NCBI GenBank assembly: GCA_038531315.1
Contig: JBCBBT010000069.1
Span: 1 to 16,455, forward strand
Source of the DNA: JAJFFW01 sp038531315
GTDB taxonomy: Bacteria; Pseudomonadota; Alphaproteobacteria; Caulobacterales; Parvularculaceae
Length of the DNA: 16,455 nt
Direction: 5' to 3'
The translations under genes were made by a program, and so were the position numbers. Below the pieces are notes generated by a model, which searched no databases, was not told where the DNA came from, and saw nothing but the letters and a program-made list of their open reading frames with translations. Numbering within the stretch: the stretch's first letter is position 1; every line of letters starts with the position of its first letter. Below are positions 7,727 to 13,635 of the stretch, one piece after another.

Positions 7727-8353
7727 ATGACATCAGAGGCGGCGCGGCTTGATCGGGCCGACGAAAAAGAAAACGCCATCATCGCAGCCGCTCGAAAAAC
7801 GTTTCTGGCCCGCGGCTTCGACAGCGCCAGCATGGATACGATCGCCGTCACGGCTGGCGTGTCTAAGCGCACTGTATACAACCGCTTCCGGTCCAAGGAA
7901 GAACTATTCGCCGCCACCATCATGGACACCTGCAAACGGATATTGCCGGTGAACATGGATGACGTCACCAATGATCTGCCGCCTGAGCAATTTATGCGCG
8001 AAATGGCGATTTCGATCGTGCGGGCTCTCTTCCAACCCGAAGCCATCGCGTTAAGGCGCATCGCCGCCTTCGAAGCCGCGCGCACGCCCGCGCTTGGCCG
8101 CGCTTATCTTGAACACGGACCACGATGGATGGTCTCAACGATTGCGCCTGTCCTCGAACGGCTCGCACCGTCGGCGGGCCTCGAAATTGATAATGTCGAG
8201 CTTGCCATGTGGCAGCTGGGCTCGCTGATCACCGAGCCGCTGCATACGACGATCCTGATGGGCGAGACCGATGACAATCTTGACCACGCCATCGAAAAAC
8301 AGGTCGAATGCGGTCTTGAAGCCTTTTTCAAAATTTATCGCCGCCCGGATTAA
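7727..8353 (+). CDS. TetR-family transcriptional regulator
   Basis: This 208-residue protein is a one-domain-pair repressor type. The N-terminal TetR helix-turn-helix lies at about residues 16-62 (ARKTFLARGFDSASMDTIAV, then AGVSKRTVYNRFRSKEELF). The C-terminal ligand and dimer domain includes FEAARTPALGRAYLEHGPRW, which resembles the AefR-like group. The ligand is unknown. The start is the ATG at 7727, nine bases after AAGAGGG (7711-7717); a TTG one codon earlier is possible. It is divergent from the penicillin-binding protein gene and has no linked transporter or enzyme on its own strand, so its targets are unclear apart from probable self-control through the palindrome at 7690-7703. A strong terminator follows about 100 bases downstream. 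The family assignment is firm. Confidence 0.93.
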   Translation: MTSEAARLDRADEKENAIIAAARKTFLARGFDSASMDTIAVTAGVSKRTVYNRFRSKEELFAATIMDTCKRILPVNMDDVTNDLPPEQFMREMAISIVRALFQPEAIALRRIAAFEAARTPALGRAYLEHGPRWMVSTIAPVLERLAPSAGLEIDNVELAMWQLGSLITEPLHTTILMGETDDNLDHAIEKQVECGLEAFFKIYRRPD

Positions 8354-8453
8354 TCGAGCGCCTGATTTGCGAACCGTGCAACGCCGCCTGACCGGCGAGC
8401 CTCACGCAAACGCCGATCCTGATCGATAATCAGCGCCTCATACGCCCGCCAAT

Positions 8454-8490
8454 AAAAAAGCGGCGCTCAATTTGAGCGCCGCTTTTTTTT
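8454..8490. terminator. Bidirectional Rho-independent terminator
   Basis: An 11-base perfect stem (GCGGCGCTCAA / TTGAGCGCCGC, 8460-8470 and 8472-8482) is flanked by a run of six A on the left and eight T on the right. It therefore works as a terminator on both strands. It lies between the convergent TetR and OmpA-family genes and would end both transcripts. Confidence 0.95.
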
Positions 8491-8508
8491 ATTCCGTGTA
8501 GCGATTTC

Positions 8509-9651
8509 TTATTCGAAAGAAATCGTCACTTCCGTGCGGCGGTTAAGCGGCTCGCGCGTGCCGTCTGGCGTCGGCTTGGCGAGGTTGCTTTCACCGAAGG
8601 CGCGCGTTTCGATGCGGTCAGCCGGAACGCCATTGGCGATCAGAGCGTCACGAACGACGCGGGCGCGGCGCTCGGAAAGCGCCTGGTTATAAGCAGAAGA
8701 ACCGGACGTATCGGTGTTGCCTGCGACGACAACCGTCTCGATTTCATTCGACAGCGCACGAGCCGAGGCTTCGCGGACGAGGTTCGCCGCTTCCGGCGTC
8801 AGGCTCGATTTGTCGTAGTCGAAGTAGACAATGAACTGGACCGGATCGAGGGCTGTTTCAACTTCCTCGATTTGCGGCGGGCAGTCAGCCGAAACCGGCA
8901 CGCTGGAGCCGTCCCAGCAATCTTTGTACTGAACGGCCGGCGCCGCAGGCGCTGCCGCGCCAAAGTTCCAGCGCAGACCTGCGAACAAGCTGTGCGTTGC
9001 GGTGCCTGTGCGGAATACTGCGGGCGCGCCATTCAGCGTACCTTCAAATTCCGGCTTCAAAGACGTGAAGTAACGGTAGGAAAGATCGAGCGTCAGATCT
9101 TCGGCCAACGCAAACGCGACGCCGGCGATACCCTGAAACGCCAGACGGGTTTCTTCGTCGTCAATCGCGATGGCGAGCGGACCGCCGAGCGCGACCGGAT
9201 TGGCGCCGTTGAAATCAGCATTGAAACGCGCGCCGCCGATGCCGCCGCCGACATACGGCGTGAATGGGCCGCCAAGGTCGATGTCACGGATGACGTTCAG
9301 AAGGATCGAGTAAGAATTCAAGCTTCCGTTGATCGAATCCGGAAAGCCCGAAAAGCCGAGGCCGTCGCCGTCCAGGAACCGCAGATCATTATCGCGGTAC
9401 GCGAACTCAAGCTCGGTGCGCCAGTTGTTGGCGTAAGAATAGCCAAGCGCCGTGTAAACGCCGATGCCGTTTTCATAATCGGCGTCGGAATCGAAAACGA
9501 TCGGCGAGCCCGGGTTGCTTTCAAAATCACGGTCAGGGCCGATATAGTTCAGGCCCGCGCCAATCGCGCCGTAGAGGCCTTCGTAAGCAAACGCGGACGG
9601 CGTCAAAGCCATCGTTGCAGCAGCCGCAAACAAGGTAGCCTTCAATTTCAT
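8509..9651 (-). CDS. OmpA-family outer-membrane porin with peptidoglycan-binding domain
   Basis: This 380-residue protein is exported (signal peptide cut after AFA, about residue 22). It forms a membrane beta-barrel (about 23-230, opening YEGLYGAIGAGLNYIGP and ending LFAGLRWNF) that tethers the outer membrane to the wall. An Ala/Pro linker follows, then a two-cysteine segment (C245 and C257, CWDGSS...ADCP) that may form a disulfide. The OmpA_C domain runs from about 268. Asp314 (NTDTSG) and Arg329 (LSERR) match the diaminopimelate-binding Asp271/Arg286 of E. coli OmpA; AGNTDTSG has Asn where many members have His or Tyr. The start is fixed by GAGGAGGGG three bases before the ATG. It has its own promoter about 125 bases upstream and the bidirectional terminator 18 bases after the stop, so it is a single-gene unit, probably highly expressed. 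Confidence 0.95.
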   Translation of the reverse strand: MKLKATLFAAAATMALTPSAFAYEGLYGAIGAGLNYIGPDRDFESNPGSPIVFDSDADYENGIGVYTALGYSYANNWRTELEFAYRDNDLRFLDGDGLGFSGFPDSINGSLNSYSILLNVIRDIDLGGPFTPYVGGGIGGARFNADFNGANPVALGGPLAIAIDDEETRLAFQGIAGVAFALAEDLTLDLSYRYFTSLKPEFEGTLNGAPAVFRTGTATHSLFAGLRWNFGAAAPAAPAVQYKDCWDGSSVPVSADCPPQIEEVETALDPVQFIVYFDYDKSSLTPEAANLVREASARALSNEIETVVVAGNTDTSGSSAYNQALSERRARVVRDALIANGVPADRIETRAFGESNLAKPTPDGTREPLNRRTEVTISFE

Positions 9652-9775
9652 ATTCCCCTCCTCAGGTGGACATTAACCAACCGACAGACCATGTCCGCGG
9701 GTGAACCATTGATAGTGTCATTACCGGCTTTGCACCGAGACTTCGAGACATATTTCAGCAATTCGGACGAAAGTC

Positions 9776-9804
9776 ATAATATCCCGTTAACGATGTTGCA
9801 TCAA
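9776..9804 (-). promoter_or_regulatory. Candidate sigma-70 promoter of the OmpA-family gene
   Basis: On the minus strand TTGATG (9804-9799) and TATTAT (9781-9776) are spaced by exactly 17 bases. The transcript would start near 9769 and carry a leader of about 115-120 bases before the ATG at 9651. This is the best promoter match in the window and fits a strongly expressed porin. Confidence 0.6.
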
Positions 9805-10079
9805 CGCATCGCCTTTTTTTGTCACCGAAATTTAAAGCGTTCCGGAGCGGCGAAATTGCCGCAAAGCTCGTGGGATCAGGTTGTCCGGTCCCGCCATGCG
9901 CAACGTGAGCGTTGCAAAACCTGACCGGCGGGCGCGGGAAGCCTACGGCGGACCGATGGCGTTACGCAAAACTCCCAGTTGCCACAAGAAAATCATTTAA
10001 AAACAGGCACTTATTCCCAAGCAACGCAGTGCTTTCGCGGGGCGCGGGGCGCTCGGACGGAGGTCCATCCGCAAACGCC
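9805..10079. other. Gene-free region between the OmpA promoter and the glutathione transferase gene
   Basis: No credible coding frame is seen here; an antisense frame that enters it from the porin gene is a shadow. The region holds the nested hairpin at 9890-9932 and a small GCGGC/GCCGC hairpin at 9847-9862. At about 10000-10035 a weak five-pair stem (GCACT/AGTGC) is followed on the minus strand by CTGTTTTT, which could be a poor terminator for the glutathione transferase transcript. Nothing else is recognised. Confidence 0.5.
9877..9932. other. Nested inverted repeats (possible structured RNA)
   Basis: A perfect hairpin GCAACG-TGAG-CGTTGC (9900-9915) is enclosed by CCCGCC (9890-9895) and GGCGGG (9927-9932). 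A competing outer pair CAGGTT (9877-9882) and AACCTG (9918-9923), and another pair CCGGTC/GACCGG, overlap it, so more than one fold is possible. No T-run follows on either strand, so it is not a standard terminator. Function unknown. Confidence 0.35.
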
Positions 10080-10766
10080 TCAGTGCTGAGGGAATTGCTC
10101 GTCCCGGCCTGTCTCCTTCCATGGCGCAAATTTAATCATCGCCATGCGGAAAACTTCGCTCTCCATGTGGCCGGAAAGCCACGCCTTCAACGCGTCCCAA
10201 TCCTGCGCGTCGAACCAGGCGGGATCAGCGATTCGAAATTGCCTGACAAAAGGAAAAATGGCGATGTCCGCAAGCGAAATCGCCGCGCCGAAAAGCTGGC
10301 CGGCGGGCCTCAGACGATCATCAAGACGGCGCAAAAAGACCGCCCCCGCCTCGCGGTGGCTGTCGCGGTCGGCGCCCGCGTATCGGGTCGAATATTTGTA
10401 CCGGTCAAGATTGTGTTTGAAGGGACCGTCGCTGTCGCTGATTAGTGCGTTGGTCGTCTCGGGATCGCGGCGCTCAGCGGCGAGCCAGTCATCGGGATCG
10501 CGCCGGGCGAGCGCCCAGCGCATGACGGCGAGGCTTTCGTCAATAACCCTCCCCCGATCATCGCCGCCGCCCCCATCATCGCCCGCCGCCGGAATGTGGA
10601 GCAACGGAACAGTGCCTTTTGGCGAAAGCGCGAGCATCTCGCCGGGCTTGTCGCGCAGCAACACCTCCCGCAAACGCACCGTCGTTCCCGACGCCAAAAG
10701 CGCCATGCGCGCCCGCATCGCATAGGGGCAGCGGCGAAAGGAATAGAGAACCGGCCGGTCGCACAT
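10080..10766 (-). CDS. Glutathione S-transferase-like protein
   Basis: This 228-residue cytoplasmic protein has a GST N-terminal thioredoxin-fold domain. It begins VLYSFRRCPYAMRARMALL, and Cys13 in CPYA is the likely catalytic cysteine, as in omega- and Grx2-like GSTs. The cis-proline is in GTVPLL (about 51-56), and the glutathione-binding Glu-Ser is in VIDESLAVMRW (E77-S78). The all-helical C-terminal domain has the usual SLADIAIFPFVRQFR segment. A cysteine GST of this kind would do thiol transfer or deglutathionylation; the substrate is unknown. A Gly/Asp-rich insertion (AGDDGGGGDDRGR, 61-73) lies in the N-terminal domain. The ATG at 10766 lies four bases after the trhO stop, so the two are co-transcribed. 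The frame is open far upstream, but that part lies over trhO and is not family-like. Confidence 0.88.
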   Translation of the reverse strand: MCDRPVLYSFRRCPYAMRARMALLASGTTVRLREVLLRDKPGEMLALSPKGTVPLLHIPAAGDDGGGGDDRGRVIDESLAVMRWALARRDPDDWLAAERRDPETTNALISDSDGPFKHNLDRYKYSTRYAGADRDSHREAGAVFLRRLDDRLRPAGQLFGAAISLADIAIFPFVRQFRIADPAWFDAQDWDALKAWLSGHMESEVFRMAMIKFAPWKETGRDEQFPQH

Positions 10767-10770
10767 TGGC

Positions 10771-11799
10771 CTAAGTCCGCTTGCTGTCGCCAAACGGTTT
10801 TTCCCGCGGCGTTTGTGTCCGCCTTCCGTCGGCGCATTTTGCCGGCGCCCGACGCGCGCCGATATGGGTCTCGCCGCGCTGACGCGCCAGATCGATCTGT
10901 TTTTGGCGCTCAGCAAAATCACGCCTTCGCGCCTCGGAGTGCTCATCAATGCAATGGGGACACGAGACGCCTTTTTGATAATGCGGCGAGGCCATCGCGT
11001 CCGCGTCGAGCGGACGGCGGCAAGCGTGACACATCTCATAAGCGCCCGGCTCCAGCGCATGATTGACCGAAACGCGATTGTCGAAAACGAAACACTCGCC
11101 TTTCCAGAGACTGTCCGTCTGCGGTGTTTTTTCAAAATATCTGAGAATGCCGCCCTTCAGGTGAAAGACGTTTTCCGCGCCGGCCGCCTTGGCAAAAGCG
11201 GTCGCCTTCTCGCAACGGATGCCGCCGGTGCAAAACATCGCGATCTTCTTGCCGGGATTGTCGCGATGGAAGTTCTCAAACCAGGCTGGAAAATCTCTGA
11301 AGGATTTGGTTTCAGGATTGACGGCGCCTTCAAAGGTGCCGATTGCAACCTCGTAGTCATTGCGCGTGTCGATCACGACGACATCATCGGACGCAATCAA
11401 CGCATTCCAATCCTCGGGCTCAACATATTCGCCAACGTCTTTGACCGGACTGACGCCAGCCACGCCCATGGTGACGATTTCTTTCTTGAGGCGGACTTTC
11501 GCGCGATAGAAGGGGTTTTTGTCGGTGACAGATTCTTTGTGATCGAGATCGCCGCATCCGGGCAGGCCGCGCAGCGCCGTCAGAATGGCGTTCACCCCGG
11601 CACGCGGGCCGGCAATGGTGCCGTTGACGCCTTCCTCCGCCAGCAAAATTGTTCCCGCCACGCCATGTTGGGCGCACAGCATCTGCAAATCGGCGCGATA
11701 GGCCGCAAATGCCGGCAACGCCGTAAATTTGTAGAAGGCTGCGACAACAATTTCCTGAGGCGCAGCGATATCGCGAGGCGCAACGTTTTCCCGAGACAT
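10771..11799 (-). CDS. trhO: tRNA uridine(34) hydroxylase TrhO (rhodanese-domain protein)
   Basis: TrhO (YceA family) uses molecular oxygen to hydroxylate U34 in some tRNA anticodons, the first step to 5-(carboxy)methoxyuridine. The 342-residue product has the N-terminal ferredoxin-like UPF0176 domain (IVVAAFYKFTALP, then LLAEEGVNGTIAG). The rhodanese domain follows, with VVIDTRNDYEVAIGTFEGA and the active loop CTGGIRCEKA; Cys190 is the expected catalytic residue. At the C-terminus, paired CHAC (257-260) and CPHC (280-283) look like a zinc knuckle, followed by a basic tail. The length is close to that of E. coli TrhO. The start ATG at 11799 has AGGGA about 10 bases upstream; the frame upstream of it belongs to another gene. 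It sits 16 bases after the secreted-protein gene and four bases before the GST gene. Confidence 0.95.
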   Translation of the reverse strand: MSRENVAPRDIAAPQEIVVAAFYKFTALPAFAAYRADLQMLCAQHGVAGTILLAEEGVNGTIAGPRAGVNAILTALRGLPGCGDLDHKESVTDKNPFYRAKVRLKKEIVTMGVAGVSPVKDVGEYVEPEDWNALIASDDVVVIDTRNDYEVAIGTFEGAVNPETKSFRDFPAWFENFHRDNPGKKIAMFCTGGIRCEKATAFAKAAGAENVFHLKGGILRYFEKTPQTDSLWKGECFVFDNRVSVNHALEPGAYEMCHACRRPLDADAMASPHYQKGVSCPHCIDEHSEARRRDFAERQKQIDLARQRGETHIGARRAPAKCADGRRTQTPREKPFGDSKRT

Positions 11800-11815
11800 G
11801 GGGCGCGTCCCTATT

Positions 11816-13012
11816 CTAATTCGTTTGCGGCGTTTCCTCTTCGAGACCGGCGACTTCCTCCTCCCAGTCTCTTCGAAACATATCGATCCGCACATAGTGA
11901 TCAAGCGACACAGTCGGCGCGCCTGTCGCATCGACCGCAGGCTCGATCTCAAGTCCGTCGATCATTCTCACATATTCCTCACGAAGCACCGCGAGCGACC
12001 CCGCCGAACCGCCGGATACGCGACGGTCATTTAAGACGGCCGTCTCGAATGGGTAGCCTGTGCTGCCGACCACCGCATCATCCAGCACAAGGTGGTGGTT
12101 GAACGCGCGCCCGTCTGCGTCAATATCAAACTTAATGAACCCGCAATTGTAGATTTCTCCGTCCTGGACCAATTCCATCAGTGGCGTATCGCTCACAATT
12201 CTGGCGCGCCTTCCGGGCGACGCCTCTTGCCGCAACGTTTCTCGCGCCGCATAGAACGCATTAATGGTTGCGCATTTTTGTCTGAAACGCTCGAGCGGTT
12301 CGTATTCCTGCCAGAACTCCCAGATAATCTTCGCATTTTTGTCGCCGCGAACGCCGTCATAAGGGCTCGTCCGCCAATAGCTGGTGTACAAGTCCTTTAT
12401 TTTTTTCATTGGCCAAACAGACGACCAATTCTGTTTGAATTTTTTCGGCGCGGCGTAAAGCAGTTTGCGATTGCTGCTCCTGTTTTTCGTGCTCACCGTG
12501 AACTCATAGAAATGGCAACCAAACGCCGGCGTATTGCGATGAAGATCTCCTTCCATGATGCGCAAAGGATGTGAGGTCCGAAATCGTTGATAGAGCCGCG
12601 CGGCGCCGGGGGGTGCGGCTTCTTCCGCTGGCGCGGCGTTTGCGTCTTTCTTGTCGGCGTCCGGACTAATCACGATGATCTCGCCCGCGGGGCCGTAATC
12701 GGGCGGGCGGTCTTCGCCTTTTCTGGCGCGCTTCACGCCCTCCTGCGTCACGATTTTTACCCTTGCGCCGGTTCGCCAGAATGCGCCTTCGGTCCGGCTA
12801 GCCAACTTATCGAGTTGGTCGGGCGTCTCAATGATGATGCGGCCGGCGTCGATCAAGGATTGCCGGTAAGCGTCGCACGCCGCTTTGATCTCGGCCCGGC
12901 CGGCGTCGTTAGGAACAACAGGCGCTTCCTGCGCGTGTGCGGCCATGGTAACCGCAAAAACGCCGGCGATGCTTACAAAACCTGCACGGGCGAAAGGGGC
13001 GAGGTTTTTCAT
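11816..13012 (-). CDS. Secreted protein of unknown function, four cysteines
   Basis: I do not recognise this 398-residue protein. It has a clear signal peptide (cleavage after AHA, about residue 27), so it should be periplasmic or secreted. The mature part has four cysteines (46, 166, 247, 290), enough for two disulfides. Residues 115-135 are an Ala/Pro/Asp/Glu-rich linker, and the middle (about 165-260) is rich in aromatic and basic residues. Near the end, FIKFDIDADGRAFNHHLVL (292-310) followed by YPFETAVLNDRRV resembles the strand-turn-strand and helix of TonB C-terminal-like domains; DIDADG also looks like a calcium-loop motif. Neither is proven. The ATG at 13012 has AGGATC about nine bases upstream. 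It is followed after 16 bases by trhO, so the secreted protein and the two cytoplasmic enzymes probably share an mRNA. No homologue-based function can be given. Confidence 0.8.
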   Translation of the reverse strand: MKNLAPFARAGFVSIAGVFAVTMAAHAQEAPVVPNDAGRAEIKAACDAYRQSLIDAGRIIIETPDQLDKLASRTEGAFWRTGARVKIVTQEGVKRARKGEDRPPDYGPAGEIIVISPDADKKDANAAPAEEAAPPGAARLYQRFRTSHPLRIMEGDLHRNTPAFGCHFYEFTVSTKNRSSNRKLLYAAPKKFKQNWSSVWPMKKIKDLYTSYWRTSPYDGVRGDKNAKIIWEFWQEYEPLERFRQKCATINAFYAARETLRQEASPGRRARIVSDTPLMELVQDGEIYNCGFIKFDIDADGRAFNHHLVLDDAVVGSTGYPFETAVLNDRRVSGGSAGSLAVLREEYVRMIDGLEIEPAVDATGAPTVSLDHYVRIDMFRRDWEEEVAGLEEETPQTN

Positions 13013-13077
13013 TGGCGGGATCCTAAATTTGTGAATGGATGCGACGAAATACGCACAGCCGATAACGACTTGTCAGG

Positions 13078-13629
13078 TCAGCTCAGGCTGTATTGCTTCC
13101 GCCAAAGCGTCTCGGCGACGCCGAGCCTTTTCGCCTCGAAACGCGCCGCGATAAAAAGGTAGTCCGATAACCGATTAAGGTAGCGCAGGGCGTGGCCGCC
13201 GGCGTCGTCCTTCAGGAATACCGCCGCCGCCCGTTCAACGCGCCTGCAGACCGTGCGCGCCACATGGGCATGCGCAATAAGCGGCGCGCCGCCGGGCAAA
13301 ATGAAATCCTTGAGCGGGGCCAGGTCTTCGTTCAACGCCGCCGCCGCGCCATCAAGACGGCCCACATGGGCCTCGGATAAGAGCGGCGCGCCCGGAAAAC
13401 ATAAAGCGCCGCCAAGATCGAAGAGATCATGTTGCACGCCGATCAATGTCTCTGTGACCACCTCGCCCGGCGCCATTGCGAGGACAACGCCGATGCAGGA
13501 ATTCAGTTCATCAATATCGCCCATCAACGCAACGCGCGGGTCGGATTTGGCGACGCGCGTTCCGTCGCCAAGCGACGTCTCGCCGCCGTCGCCGCCGCGC
13601 GTGACGATCTTATCGAGACGATCGGGCAC
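13078..13629 (-). CDS. PduO-type cob(I)alamin adenosyltransferase
   Basis: This cytoplasmic enzyme moves the adenosyl group of ATP to cob(I)alamin, making the coenzyme B12 used by, for example, methylmalonyl-CoA mutase. The 183-residue product carries all family marks. These are the ATP-binding N-terminus TRGGDGGETSL (10-20), GDIDELNS (37-44), FILPGG (109-114), RTVCRRVERA (125-134) and YLNRLSDYLF (150-159). It is the MMAB/PduO trimer type, not the CobA/BtuR type. The start codon is GTG at 13629, six bases after the stop of the peptide transporter gene; GGGAG lies about 13 bases upstream. The next gene starts 64 bases after its stop. Co-transcription with a peptide transporter is unexpected and gives no clue to a special role. 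Confidence 0.95.
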   Translation of the reverse strand: MPDRLDKIVTRGGDGGETSLGDGTRVAKSDPRVALMGDIDELNSCIGVVLAMAPGEVVTETLIGVQHDLFDLGGALCFPGAPLLSEAHVGRLDGAAAALNEDLAPLKDFILPGGAPLIAHAHVARTVCRRVERAAAVFLKDDAGGHALRYLNRLSDYLFIAARFEAKRLGVAETLWRKQYSLS

Positions 13630-13635
13630 CCGGCG

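Noticed and set aside
8872..9924. Open frame of 350 codons on the plus strand opposite the porin gene and its promoter
   Set aside because: It is a shadow of the OmpA-family gene; its end enters the intergenic region, but the translation is not protein-like.
10083..10090. Short palindrome near the 3' end of the GST gene (CTCAG..CTGAG)
   Set aside because: Five-base arms inside coding sequence with no T-run are expected by chance and do not make a terminator.
10767..11135. N-terminal extension of the glutathione transferase frame upstream of 10766
   Set aside because: That part lies over trhO in another frame; the GST fold begins immediately after the ATG at 10766.
11800..11952. Upstream extension of the trhO frame
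   Set aside because: The extension overlaps the 3' end of the secreted-protein gene and is not TrhO-like; the ATG at 11799 has a ribosome binding site and gives the normal length.
10813..12102. Long open frame (429 codons) on the plus strand opposite trhO and the secreted-protein gene
   Set aside because: It is antisense to genes with clear family motifs, has a composition of Arg-rich shadow type and no recognisable domain; GC-rich DNA readily gives such open antisense frames.
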